Shown: positions 7,152 to 15,528 of the stretch, piece after piece
How the letters are laid out: each line of letters starts with the position of its first letter
Position numbering within the stretch: position 1 is the stretch's first letter
DNA from: Cohnella silvisoli
GTDB lineage: Bacteria; Bacillota; Bacilli; Paenibacillales; Paenibacillaceae
Length of the DNA stretch: 64,000 nt
Assembly (NCBI RefSeq): GCF_021190915.1
Contig: NZ_JAIOAP010000001.1
Location: 124,001 to 188,000, forward strand
Reading direction: 5' to 3'
Translations under genes and position numbers: made by a program
The notes under the pieces: model-generated
What the model was told of the DNA's origin: nothing
Seen by the model: the letters and a program-made list of their open reading frames with translations, nothing else
Databases searched by the model: none

Positions 7152-8444
7152 ATGGAGCGGAGCGTGGAACGATTGAACACGAATAAAGTATCGCCGAAAT
7201 TGTATTATGGATGGATCATAGTTCTCATCACCTTTATTACTTTGCTTGTATCCGCAGGAATCCGTTCGATGCCGAGTATATTAATGCTCCCTTTAGAAAA
7301 TGAATTCGGGTGGAGCCGGGGAGGAATCTCAGCGGTCGTATCCGTCGGGATTTTCTTGTATGGATTAGTAGGGCCATTTTCTGCCGCTTTATTGCAGAAA
7401 TTCGGTATTCGCCGGGTGATGGTCGTCGCTCTGGCGGTTCTGGCCGCAAGTCTTGCCGTAACGCCGTTAATGACGTCCTTGTGGCAATTCGAGCTCTTAT
7501 GGGGATTCGTCGCGGGGCTCGGATCGGGAATGATGGCCAACGTGCTCGGAGTAACGGTCGCCAATCAATGGTTTGTGAAGAGGAAAGGGCTGGTCGTTGG
7601 AATGCTGACGGCCAGCGCCGCTACGGGACAGCTCTTATTCCTGCCCTTGCTGGCTAAGATTACGGCGGATTCGGGCTGGAGATATGCCATGTATACATCC
7701 GTCGCGGTTATTCTCGTCCTGCTCGTTATCGTCGCCCTATGGATGAGAAACCATCCGTATGACGTAGGCTCTGCTCCGTATGGTTCGGATGAGATTAGCA
7801 AGCCTGTTCCTTTTAAGGGGAATATCATAGTCACGCCGTTGCTCGTGCTTCGTTCCGCGCTTCGAAACAAAACTTTCTGGCTTCTCGCGGGTACGTTTTT
7901 CTTCTGCGGATTTTCCACGAACGGTTTAATCGGAACTCACCTCATTCCTGCTTGCGGCGATATTGGGATTTCCGGAGTGGTAGCGGCGGGATTTCTCGCG
8001 ATAATGGGGCTTTTCGATCTTGTCGGGACAACGTTGTCTGGCTGGTTATCGGATAGATTCGACAGTCGTTGGTTGCTGTTCTGGTATTATGGGCTTCGCG
8101 GGTTATCCCTTATTTTCCTCCCTTATGCCCTTCATCTCGGTTATATGGAAATGATGATTTTTACCGTATTTTACGGGTTGGATTGGATCGCGACCGTTCC
8201 GCCAACCGTCAAAATTTCTTCGAACGCGTTCGGCCGAGAACAGGCGGGAATGATTTTCGGATGGATCGTCGTCGCCCATCAGATCGGCGCTTCGGTGGCT
8301 GCTTATGGAGCGGGAGTTATGAGGGATTGGCTGGGCACTTACACGGTATCATTCGTCGCTGCCGGTTTCGTTTGTATCCTTGCCGCTTTAATGGCGATTA
8401 GAATTTCGAAAGCGGGCGGTAAGGATCAGCTTATCGGAGCGTGA
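7152..8444 (+). CDS. MFS transporter, OFA/monocarboxylate-like
   Basis: A roughly 430-residue, 12-segment major facilitator protein. The first helix is YYGWIIVLITFITLLVSAG, followed by FGWSRGGISAVVSVGIF and the loop KFGIRRVMV in place of the classic GxxxDRxGRR; the second half has GWLSDRFDSRWLL at the matching position. This pattern resembles the oxalate/formate and monocarboxylate branch, but the substrate is not determinable. The start is uncertain: ATG 7152 is used here, GTG 7164 has a better-placed GGAG, and ATG 7113 lies inside the operator. Probably controlled by the preceding MarR protein. Confidence 0.88.
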   Translation: MERSVERLNTNKVSPKLYYGWIIVLITFITLLVSAGIRSMPSILMLPLENEFGWSRGGISAVVSVGIFLYGLVGPFSAALLQKFGIRRVMVVALAVLAASLAVTPLMTSLWQFELLWGFVAGLGSGMMANVLGVTVANQWFVKRKGLVVGMLTASAATGQLLFLPLLAKITADSGWRYAMYTSVAVILVLLVIVALWMRNHPYDVGSAPYGSDEISKPVPFKGNIIVTPLLVLRSALRNKTFWLLAGTFFFCGFSTNGLIGTHLIPACGDIGISGVVAAGFLAIMGLFDLVGTTLSGWLSDRFDSRWLLFWYYGLRGLSLIFLPYALHLGYMEMMIFTVFYGLDWIATVPPTVKISSNAFGREQAGMIFGWIVVAHQIGASVAAYGAGVMRDWLGTYTVSFVAAGFVCILAALMAIRISKAGGKDQLIGA

Positions 8445-8509
8445 GCGTATGGTATAATCTTATCCATAATGAACAGATTCCAACGTACTAGTCGAATGGG
8501 GGGTTACCG

Positions 8510-8776
8510 ATGGCAGAAGTGTACAAAAACTGTCAAAGCTGTGGGATGCCGATGTCGAGAGACGACAAGGGCGGCGGAACCGAGGCAGACGGATCAAAGA
8601 GTACGATGTATTGCAGCCATTGCTATGAGAACGGCGTGTTTACGTTGCCGGATATTACCGCTGACCAGATGAAAGAGAGAGTGAAGGCCAAACTGGTGGA
8701 GTTCGGCATTCCCAAGTTTGTCACGGGCCTTTTCACGCGAAACATAGTCAAGCTGGAACGGTGGCGGAATCGTTAA
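8510..8776 (+). CDS. Putative zinc-ribbon protein
   Basis: An 88-residue protein with two CxxC pairs: CQSCGMPM at about 8-15 and CSHCYENG at about 36-43, a spacing typical of the putative zinc-ribbon family found in many Firmicutes. The C-terminal half (ADQMKERVKAKLVEFGIP...FVTGLFTRNIVKLERW) is helical. Such proteins are thought to bind zinc and act as small adaptors; no function is known. GGGGGGTT precedes the ATG, and a terminator follows at 8803, so the gene is a single-gene unit. A TATAAT lies at 8453-8458. Confidence 0.78.
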   Translation: MAEVYKNCQSCGMPMSRDDKGGGTEADGSKSTMYCSHCYENGVFTLPDITADQMKERVKAKLVEFGIPKFVTGLFTRNIVKLERWRNR

Positions 8777-8802
8777 TCGAGTGTATTTATATTTGTCCAA
8801 AG

Positions 8803-8831
8803 ACATCGACCACGCGCGGTCGGTGTTTTTC
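8803..8831 (+). terminator. Rho-independent terminator
   Basis: ACATCGACC (8803-8811) pairs with GGTCGGTGT (8818-8826), with one G-T wobble, around a six-base loop and runs straight into TTTTT. It ends the zinc-ribbon gene unit. Confidence 0.8.
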
Positions 8832-8902
8832 TGTATGGAGCGAGATCGGAGTGTGATCTTGGTTACATCATTATGACTTTGAACCAAATACAAGGAGGAT
8901 GC

Positions 8903-10045
8903 ATGGCTCCTATAATAGAGGGGAGAAGCAATGAAAGGGAGGGGATTGTCATTAGCGAAACAGCGTATGTGAAAAGGAATTACAGCCTTACCGGGCCGGA
9001 AAACCAGCGGGCTCAGGACAGAGGGATTGCGTCGGCGGAGTGGTACGCGACCCCGATTCCGAGGAAGCGGATGAAGGAGTTAATGCAGCGGCGCAACCTG
9101 CCTGCGATCCGGGACACTCTCTTATGGTTCGCCTTGATGATCGGCTCCGGCATTCTAGCTTACTACGCCTGGGGAACTTGGTGGGCTATTCCGGCATTCC
9201 TCCTGTACGGCATCTTGTATTCATCGCCCGCCGATTCACGGTGGCACGAATGTGGACACGGCACCGCCTTTAAAACATCTTGGATGAACGAGGTCGTGTA
9301 CCAAATGGCTTCCTTCATGAGCCTGAGGCCGGCAACGCCGTGGCGTTGGAGTCACGCTCGTCATCATACGGATACGATAATCGTCGGACGCGACCCCGAG
9401 ATTGCGCAGCCGAGGCCTCCTATCTGGAGGATTATCCTGATGGATTTCTTGAGGCTGTATGCCGGTCCGCGGGATATCAAGAGAATGTTCCTGCACAGCT
9501 TCGGCATCATTGATAAGGAAGAGAAAGACTACATTCCGCCATCGGAGTTTCGCAAAACATTTTGGGAATCGCGGTTTTACTTGCTTATTTTCGCAGGGGT
9601 CGTATTTGCATGCATCTATACGGTGAGCATTCTGCCAGCTATGTTCGTCATTTTACCTTCGTTCTATGGCGCGTTCCTGCTTCTCGTATTCGGAATGACC
9701 CAGCATCTCGGGCTGAAGGAGGACGTGCTGGACCATCGCTTGAACACTCGAACCGTGTATATGAACCCTATTTTCCGCTACCTGTATTGGAATATGAACT
9801 ACCACGTCGAGCATCACATGTTCCCGATGGTTCCTTATCATGCGCTTCCTGCGCTGCACGAAGAGATGAAGCGTGACTGTCCGCCGGCTCGCCGCAGCCT
9901 ATGGGAAGCTTACAAGGAAGTGATTTCAGCTCTGCTGAAGCAGGGAAAAGACCCTTCCTATACAATCGTAAAACCTCTTCCCGCTACGGCGCAGCCTTAC
10001 AACTACGGTCCAACGATAACAGGCGATAACAGGAGGGTACAATGA
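8903..10045 (+). CDS. Fatty-acid-desaturase-type di-iron hydroxylase (MocD-like)
   Basis: A 380-residue membrane di-iron enzyme. The three histidine clusters of the family are intact: HECGHG, HARHH and, near the C-terminus, HVEHH. Hydrophobic pairs lie before the first cluster and between the second and third. Its stop overlaps the start of a MocE-type Rieske ferredoxin, so the two work together; in rhizobial rhizopine catabolism the equivalent pair demethylates a methylated inosamine, whereas related pairs act on lipids or alkanes. The substrate here is unknown. ATG 8903 is preceded by AAGGAGG, slightly close; ATG 8873 upstream has none. Confidence 0.88.
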   Translation: MAPIIEGRSNEREGIVISETAYVKRNYSLTGPENQRAQDRGIASAEWYATPIPRKRMKELMQRRNLPAIRDTLLWFALMIGSGILAYYAWGTWWAIPAFLLYGILYSSPADSRWHECGHGTAFKTSWMNEVVYQMASFMSLRPATPWRWSHARHHTDTIIVGRDPEIAQPRPPIWRIILMDFLRLYAGPRDIKRMFLHSFGIIDKEEKDYIPPSEFRKTFWESRFYLLIFAGVVFACIYTVSILPAMFVILPSFYGAFLLLVFGMTQHLGLKEDVLDHRLNTRTVYMNPIFRYLYWNMNYHVEHHMFPMVPYHALPALHEEMKRDCPPARRSLWEAYKEVISALLKQGKDPSYTIVKPLPATAQPYNYGPTITGDNRRVQ

Positions 10046-10365
10046 GCGAGCTTGAGGGTTGGGTTGAAGCGTGCGGAGTTGACGATATCGACGAGGAGGA
10101 CGTTATTCGGTTTAACTATGGCGACCGCTCGTTCGCGATCTATCGTACGGAAGACAGCGAGTACTATGCGACCGACGGCTTCTGCACCCACGAGAGGGTT
10201 CACCTGGCAGAAGGCTTGGTCATGGGGCATATTATCGAATGTCCTAAGCACAACGGGCGTTTCGACTATACGACGGGCAAAGCGATGAAGAAGCCGGTGT
10301 GCATCGATATTAAAACTTACCCCGTTAAAACTAAAGCAGGTAAAGTATTTATCCAGATGGATTAG
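10042..10365 (+). CDS. Rieske-type [2Fe-2S] ferredoxin, MocE family
   Basis: A 107-residue soluble Rieske protein. The cluster ligands are CTH (about 50-52) and CPKH (about 69-72, in IECPKHNGRFDY), with the VHLAEGLVMG linker typical of MocE. It would pass electrons to the membrane hydroxylase, whose stop codon overlaps this start by four bases. The ferredoxin reductase that completes the chain in the moc system is not found in this window, so a shared reductase must be used. Confidence 0.92.
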   Translation: MSELEGWVEACGVDDIDEEDVIRFNYGDRSFAIYRTEDSEYYATDGFCTHERVHLAEGLVMGHIIECPKHNGRFDYTTGKAMKKPVCIDIKTYPVKTKAGKVFIQMD

Positions 10366-10391
10366 AGGGAGCGGCGAATCCCATTTTCCGG

Positions 10392-11288
10392 CTAACGATC
10401 GGGAGTATCCCGGAACAGCGTGCCGACGAATTGGCTTAAGCTTATGCCCATCTTGCGCTTGAATATTTTGCCGAAGGAATGAACGTCCGAATACCCGACT
10501 TCGGCTGCGATTTCACCGAAAGCTAAACCGGATTGAAGCGCTAATTCCTTGGCTTTCTCGAGCCGAATCCATACGAGGTATTGCGTCGGCGACATGCCGA
10601 AATGCCGCTTGAATTGCAAAATAATATAATTCCGGCTCCAACCGGACAGCTTCTCCAGCTGTTCATGGCGGAATCCGTCCCGCAGGTTGTTGTCGATGTA
10701 ATTGCGGATGAGGATCAGCTTGGCGGTCCCGGATGATTCCTTGGCGACGGACGACCCGGAGTCTTTGTTGCGATAGTCGGCCAAAGTCAATAACACGCCC
10801 ATGAGGAGATGCTGTGATCGCTGCTTATGATGGAGTCCAGGCTGGCGGTAGTGATAGATGAGCTCGGACAGCTGATTTTCAAGAGGATGCTCGGAAAAGT
10901 TGCCCATAAGATGGGGACGGTCGGAGTCGGAGTTATTCCGGTCGAAACCGACCAGCTGGCCAAGCGGGAAATCCGTAGCGCCGAAATGAAATACGATGGA
11001 TAAGCAGACGTACGGCTTCCCGGGTATCGTCTTTACTTCGTGAAGCTCGTTCGGACAATGCAGGAGCAGGTCTCCTCTAGTCGTAGCGTAGGGAGTCCCC
11101 TCGATCCGGTAGTCGGCCGAGCCTTCCAAGGCATATTGCAGCTGGTATTGCTTCAAGACGCGAGGCTTTAGCGCCCAGCCCTCGGGAGAGTGGAACATAT
11201 GGGCTAGCGTGATATAGGGCGGAAAGAAGAAATCTTGCAAGTCCTTCAGGGTATCGTCAGGCTCAAGGTAATGCAGTTTCTTGGACAT
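10392..11288 (-). CDS. AraC-family transcriptional regulator
   Basis: A 298-residue one-component sugar-type regulator. An N-terminal cupin sensor (about 25-130; YALEGSADYRIEGTPYATTRGDLLLHCPNELHEV) precedes two C-terminal HTH motifs, the second being FGEIAAEVGYSDVHSFGKIFKRKMGISLSQF. GGAGGTGA lies before the ATG. It is divergent from an aldose-epimerase-like gene with only 39 bases between the two starts, so both promoters probably share operators. A clear paralogue lies at 30103-30993. Confidence 0.9.
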   Translation of the reverse strand: MSKKLHYLEPDDTLKDLQDFFFPPYITLAHMFHSPEGWALKPRVLKQYQLQYALEGSADYRIEGTPYATTRGDLLLHCPNELHEVKTIPGKPYVCLSIVFHFGATDFPLGQLVGFDRNNSDSDRPHLMGNFSEHPLENQLSELIYHYRQPGLHHKQRSQHLLMGVLLTLADYRNKDSGSSVAKESSGTAKLILIRNYIDNNLRDGFRHEQLEKLSGWSRNYIILQFKRHFGMSPTQYLVWIRLEKAKELALQSGLAFGEIAAEVGYSDVHSFGKIFKRKMGISLSQFVGTLFRDTPDR

Positions 11289-11327
11289 CGTTCGTCACCT
11301 CCGTTAGGAAAGCAAAGGAGCGGTATC

Positions 11328-12323
11328 ATGACAGGGAAAGATCGGGAAAAACAAATCTATTATAACATGGAAAAATCTACTTATCGGGGTTTGGATTGTT
11401 GGGTCATGGAAACGGCAGCGATAAGCCTGATCGTAGTGCCGGAGCTGGGCGGAAACATCGTATCCCTTCAGTACAAGCCGACGGCTAAGGAATGGCTTAC
11501 GGAATCTAAATCAGATGAAATGCGCGGAAGCCTGGGATATGGAGAGACGTATTCGGAGCAAGCGATGTTCGGGTGGGATGAATGTTTTCCGACGATCGTC
11601 GCTTGCCCGTATCCAGCGGAGGGAGCCTACGAAGGCCGCATCATTCCCGATCATGGGGAATTATGGTCAATGCCTTGGGATGTCTATAGTGAGAATGGGG
11701 TATTGATTTGCAAGGCAGCGGGCCGGGCGCTCCCCTACGAAATCACGCGCAGGATGTCCTTCGCGGATGAACGGGTTGTTCGGTTTGAATATGAGGTCGT
11801 GAACACTGGCGAAGAGGCGATATCCGTTTTCTGGACGGCGCATCCTTTATTCGCGGCGACGGAGCATACGCAAATCTGCGTGCCGGATGGGCTGAAACAA
11901 ATGTTATGCACCGACGGCGGAAGAAATCTCGACAAGGGCCGCGTCTATGATTGGCCGGAGACGATTGAGAGTCCTTACCCGCGGCTTGATTTCATTCGCC
12001 CGGCGGGGACGGGCGATTCGCGCAAGTTCTATGCGGAAGGGCCTGTGGACAGCGGATGGGCCGGACTTTATGAACGTAACAGCGGTGAATTCGTTGTGTT
12101 GGAATGGTCGCCCGAAGAGCTGCCCTATTTCGGCTTCTGGATCAACGAAGGTGAATTTAATGGGCAGCTCGTGTGCGCGCTGGAGCCTTGCAACGGTTTC
12201 TATGACACGTTAAGCACGGCATATGAGAATGGAAAGCTGTTGCAAATTCCCGCTATGAGAGGCAAAGCGCACTGGAGTCTCCAGCTCCGGTTGGGATGCG
12301 GCTCGCTGCAGAAGATGAGGTAA
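11328..12323 (+). CDS. Aldose 1-epimerase-like (galactose-mutarotase fold) protein
   Basis: A 331-residue protein of the galactose-mutarotase superfamily. VPELGGNIVSLQYKPTAKEWL at the N-terminus, the PDHGELWSMPW motif near residue 107 and FGFWINEGEFNGQLVCALEPCNGFYDTL near the C-terminus follow the family order. Such enzymes interconvert anomers of free or activated sugars; the exact sugar is unknown. ATG 11328 is chosen because AAAGGAG precedes it; a longer frame runs back into the AraC gene. No signal peptide is visible. The divergent AraC regulator is the likely controller. Confidence 0.8.
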   Translation: MTGKDREKQIYYNMEKSTYRGLDCWVMETAAISLIVVPELGGNIVSLQYKPTAKEWLTESKSDEMRGSLGYGETYSEQAMFGWDECFPTIVACPYPAEGAYEGRIIPDHGELWSMPWDVYSENGVLICKAAGRALPYEITRRMSFADERVVRFEYEVVNTGEEAISVFWTAHPLFAATEHTQICVPDGLKQMLCTDGGRNLDKGRVYDWPETIESPYPRLDFIRPAGTGDSRKFYAEGPVDSGWAGLYERNSGEFVVLEWSPEELPYFGFWINEGEFNGQLVCALEPCNGFYDTLSTAYENGKLLQIPAMRGKAHWSLQLRLGCGSLQKMR

Positions 12324-12530
12324 GTATGCGGTAAGCTCCATTGCAGCGTATGATGTAGCTGCAGATTTTCAGTCACTACTAAGGCCACAAGATAGGCATG
12401 AATCACGAAGGCCCCAAAAAGTGCCTATACTTCTCCCTCCAATTGGAGGACCTAAGTAGTAACTACTAATCCATTTATTTACTCCAACTACCTAACATAT
12501 CGTCTCGGATTTCTTCCAAACTCAGAAGTA

Positions 12531-12557
12531 CCGTCAGGGCGCCCTGACGGTCTTTTT
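12531..12557 (+). terminator. Rho-independent terminator
   Basis: CCGTCAGGGC and GCCCTGACGG form a perfect 10-bp stem with almost no loop, followed by TCTTTTTT. It ends the epimerase transcript and lies between two convergent genes. The rest of the 288-base gap holds only a short palindrome, CCTCCAATTGGAGG, at 12436-12449. Confidence 0.85.
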
Positions 12558-12611
12558 TATAGCGCATTCTAAGAGCGAAGACGGTGAAGATGGTTTTCTT
12601 AATTTTACAGT

Positions 12612-13664
12612 TCAGGCTATCGGGGCGCTTGTCGTTTTTTTAATGATCATTCTACCGGCGAACAGAATTCTCTCGTAGTCCGATTCAGGATTTTCGGAGC
12701 GTCTCTGCAGCATTTCTACCGCTCTTCTACCTAGCGCGTTACTGGAGCTGTGAATCGTCGTAATCCCGAGAGAGTTGACGTCAAGATCGTCGAATCCGGT
12801 CACGGAAAAATCGCGTGGAACCTGAAGTCCCAATTGTTGAAGCGAATGGATAATTTCGTTGGCCATGTGATCGTTAATGCATACGAAAGCCGTGGGGAGC
12901 TCATTTTTGGACTGGAGCAATTTAATTTGATTTAACGCCTCTTCGCGTACCTTTTCCGGTCGCATATCGAATAGCTTGAGCAGGTCGGGGTGTTGGCGCG
13001 ATTGTATTCCGTTATCCTCCAAAGCCGCCGAATAACCTTTCCATCTGTCATAGTAGCTTCGGATGTTGGAAGTTTCGCCTACGAACTGCAGGGATTTGTG
13101 GCCGAGACCGATCAAATAAGTCGTTAGCTGTCTTGTGCAATCGAAGTTATTCATGAAGATCGAATCCGACGGGATTAAAGGATCTTCATGATCGACCAGC
13201 ACGAAGGGGAGACCGAGATTTTTGATTTCAAGCACGATTTGCGTGGGGATTAACCCAACGCATATATATCCAAGCAGACCTCGCTGATTAATGGCCGAAA
13301 ATAAATGATCGGACAGCTGCTCCGTCATAATGATCATGTTTAATCCCGCTTTTTCGACGCTTTCGGTTATTCCCTCGAGAATTTTTCCCCAATACGGATT
13401 GTCCTTGGTCTGGTCTCTTAAATTCGGAATGACAACGGCGATCACCTTCTTGGCGGGTACGGCGCTCTGGATCGCGCGGTCTTTGGTTTTCGTCTTGTGC
13501 GATTTCGATTGTTGGGAAAAATAACCGAGCTTCGTGGCGGCTTCTATGATTTTGTCCCGGGTATCGGGGGTCACTCCGGATTTTCCAGAGAGCGCCCTCG
13601 AAACGGCGAACTTCGAGAAGCCGACGTAATCGGCGATCTGTTGCAGCGTAACTTTACGAGACAT
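12612..13664 (-). CDS. LacI-family transcriptional repressor
   Basis: A 350-residue LacI/GalR regulator. The DNA-binding headpiece is at about 4-50 (TLQQIADYVGFSKFAVSRALSGKSGVTPDTRDKI), followed by a hinge and a periplasmic-binding-protein-like sugar domain (VIPNLRDQ..., PTAFVCINDHMANEII, VTGFDDLDVNSLGITTIHSS). ATG 13664 with GAGAGAAGG is preferred to a TTG 24 bases upstream. It is divergent from the carbohydrate operon beginning at 14097, and two matching palindromes in the gap are its probable operators, so it should repress both itself and that operon until an oligosaccharide binds. Confidence 0.93.
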   Translation of the reverse strand: MSRKVTLQQIADYVGFSKFAVSRALSGKSGVTPDTRDKIIEAATKLGYFSQQSKSHKTKTKDRAIQSAVPAKKVIAVVIPNLRDQTKDNPYWGKILEGITESVEKAGLNMIIMTEQLSDHLFSAINQRGLLGYICVGLIPTQIVLEIKNLGLPFVLVDHEDPLIPSDSIFMNNFDCTRQLTTYLIGLGHKSLQFVGETSNIRSYYDRWKGYSAALEDNGIQSRQHPDLLKLFDMRPEKVREEALNQIKLLQSKNELPTAFVCINDHMANEIIHSLQQLGLQVPRDFSVTGFDDLDVNSLGITTIHSSSNALGRRAVEMLQRRSENPESDYERILFAGRMIIKKTTSAPIA

Positions 13665-13780
13665 CCTTCTCTCTCCCTCTGGAACCAACGAACAAATGAT
13701 TTGATTGGCTGCTACTCCTAATCATATAAAATAAATAACAAAATAACAATGTGGCAATTGATATTTGATCAACTTTGTTG

Positions 13781-13798
13781 TTTTGTTAGATAACAAAA
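13781..13798. promoter_or_regulatory. LacI operator O1
   Basis: TTTTGTTAGATAACAAAA has perfect 8-base arms around a two-base centre. It lies 117 bases upstream of the LacI start. The core GTTAGATAAC is repeated exactly at 13939-13948. Confidence 0.75.
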
Positions 13799-13898
13799 AA
13801 AGCGGAAAGGGAATATTGTTTTTATGCGTAAATTCAAGATTAATCCTTTGTTTTATAGGGTCTATATTGGGTTTTATTTGCGCCATAAAAATAACGTA

Positions 13899-13948
13899 TT
13901 GACATTTGTTTTGTGCATGTTATGATTATTATCGAAATGTTAGATAAC
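13899..13948 (+). promoter_or_regulatory. Promoter and LacI operator O2 of the sugar operon
   Basis: TTGACA (13899-13904) and TATGAT (13921-13926) with a 16-base spacer form a good sigma-A promoter. The operator core GTTAGATAAC (13939-13948) starts 13 bases after the -10 box, covering the likely transcription start. It is 145 bases from the core of O1, a distance that would allow looping. Confidence 0.72.
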
Positions 13949-14096
13949 CATTTTGAGAATTACTTGTTTTTAACCTAACATTTTGGATTTCTGCAAGTGT
14001 TTGGGGCGCAAAGCGGATCGAGTGTAAACGAAGTGAAGCTAAGCGTTAGCTGCAAAGCAATGAAAGTCAATTCATACTTAATTGGGGGTAAGGGCA

Positions 14097-15452
14097 ATGA
14101 AAACAATGAAAGCGTTTTTATCACTGAGTTTGATTATGGCCATCATTTTGGTTACGGCGGCATGTTCTTCCGGGAATTCCTCCTCGGAATCGAGCGCGGG
14201 CAGCGGTGGCGGAAGCGAGGCGCAACAGAGCGAACAGAGCAAAGAGAACGCCGCGGAGAAGGAAGTCACGATCAGGTACTTGCATTGGGCTTCCGGGCAA
14301 GACGAAGTCCAATTCCGGGCCTGGTTGGACGAGTTCGAGAACTCCCATCCGAACATTAAAGTAGAGTCGGAGTTTTTGCCTTACGACACTTATAATTCCA
14401 AAGTGAAAACGGACTTGATCTCGGGCAATGCGGCGGACGTCATCGGATTCACTTCGAGCGACTGGTTCGCCTACACTTACTCGAACGTATTCCTGGATCT
14501 CAATACGTTGCCGGGGGCGCAGGAAGTGTTCGGACAGTTAACCGAAGATTCGGTAGCGGCGTTTAACGTGGAAGGCGCTCAATTGGGAGCTCCGACCGGG
14601 GTGGGCCGAAGAGTTCCTTTCATTAACAAGGATTTGTTTGCCAAGGCGAACGTGCCTCTTCCTTCCCAGACGGAGCCGATGACAGCGGCGCAATGGGTGG
14701 ACATGATGAAAAAGGTTCAAGCGGGACTTGAGGGCGATATGATGGCGGCCAATCTGTTTCCCGAGGAGTTATTATACTCATTGGCTCTAAGCGCCGGATC
14801 GCCCGTACTGTCGCTCGACGGCAAAAAGGTGATGGTGAATACGCCGGAAGGCATTAAGGCTATTCAGGCGTTCAAAGACATCATGGCAAGCGGAGCCCAG
14901 GTACCGATCTTGGACGTATGGAAAGGTGCTTACGGCAATCCGGATAGCGCATTGACAACCGGAAAAGTGGCGATCGGCTGGACGGGAAACTGGAGCTTGA
15001 ATGCGATGAAAGAGGCCAATATCAACTACATGTCCATTCCGGCGCCGATCGTGGAAGGCGGGAAAGTGACTCAGGTAGGCTATCTCAACTCGCATGTCAT
15101 CCCGGTCGCTTCGAAGAACAAGGAAGCCGCTTGGGAACTCGTCAAGTGGATGAGTTCTAAGGAAGGACAACTTTCTTTCGGTAAGTTTTCCGACCTGCCT
15201 GTTAATAAAGAAGCGCTGGCCGAGACGCTTGAGACGCTGCAAGCCGGTGATCCGAACGCTTTTACCGGGTTCGCCGCGGCTAAGGAGAGCGTCGTTGCGA
15301 CTCCGCCGTTCCCTTCGGATTTCGATACGTTGCGGACGGGGCTGCAAAGCAAACTCGTGTCGGACAAAGTGACGGCGCAGCAATTCGCCGAACAACTGGA
15401 GAAAGAAGGCCAGCCGATGCTGGACAAATATCAAGCGAATATCGGCAAGTAA
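14097..15452 (+). CDS. ABC transporter sugar-binding lipoprotein
   Basis: A 451-residue extracellular solute-binding protein of the carbohydrate type. The signal sequence ends in the lipobox VTAACSSG, so the mature protein is anchored by a lipidated Cys, followed by a Ser/Gly-rich linker. The body has the family's ITIRYLHWASG-like start, an LISGNAADVIGFTSSDWF segment and VASKNKEAAWELVKWMSSKEGQ near the C-terminus. ATG 14097 follows GGGGGTAAGGG; a TTG fifteen bases earlier overlaps that site. It is the first gene of the LacI-controlled operon and delivers sugars to the next two permeases. Confidence 0.93.
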   Translation: MKTMKAFLSLSLIMAIILVTAACSSGNSSSESSAGSGGGSEAQQSEQSKENAAEKEVTIRYLHWASGQDEVQFRAWLDEFENSHPNIKVESEFLPYDTYNSKVKTDLISGNAADVIGFTSSDWFAYTYSNVFLDLNTLPGAQEVFGQLTEDSVAAFNVEGAQLGAPTGVGRRVPFINKDLFAKANVPLPSQTEPMTAAQWVDMMKKVQAGLEGDMMAANLFPEELLYSLALSAGSPVLSLDGKKVMVNTPEGIKAIQAFKDIMASGAQVPILDVWKGAYGNPDSALTTGKVAIGWTGNWSLNAMKEANINYMSIPAPIVEGGKVTQVGYLNSHVIPVASKNKEAAWELVKWMSSKEGQLSFGKFSDLPVNKEALAETLETLQAGDPNAFTGFAAAKESVVATPPFPSDFDTLRTGLQSKLVSDKVTAQQFAEQLEKEGQPMLDKYQANIGK

Positions 15453-15467
15453 GCGGTAAACGGGAAA

Positions 15468-15502
15468 GGGATGTCCTTCCATCCAGAGGGCATCCCGATT
15501 TT
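15468..15502 (+). terminator. Intercistronic hairpin after the binding-protein gene
   Basis: GGGATGTCC (15468-15476) pairs with GGGCATCCC (15488-15496), followed by GATTTT. Sitting between the binding protein and its permeases, it probably protects the upstream message or terminates part of the transcripts, giving more binding protein than permease. Confidence 0.6.
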
Positions 15503-15528
15503 CTACTCGCAGTTAGGAGGGAAGCAGC

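Noticed and set aside
12436..12449. Palindrome CCTCCAATTGGAGG
   Set aside because: Perfect, but it lies between convergent genes with no T run or promoter, so no function can be supported.
14105..14120. Possible catabolite-response element at the start of the binding-protein gene
   Set aside because: TGAAAGCGTTTTTA lacks the closing CA half and falls in coding sequence.
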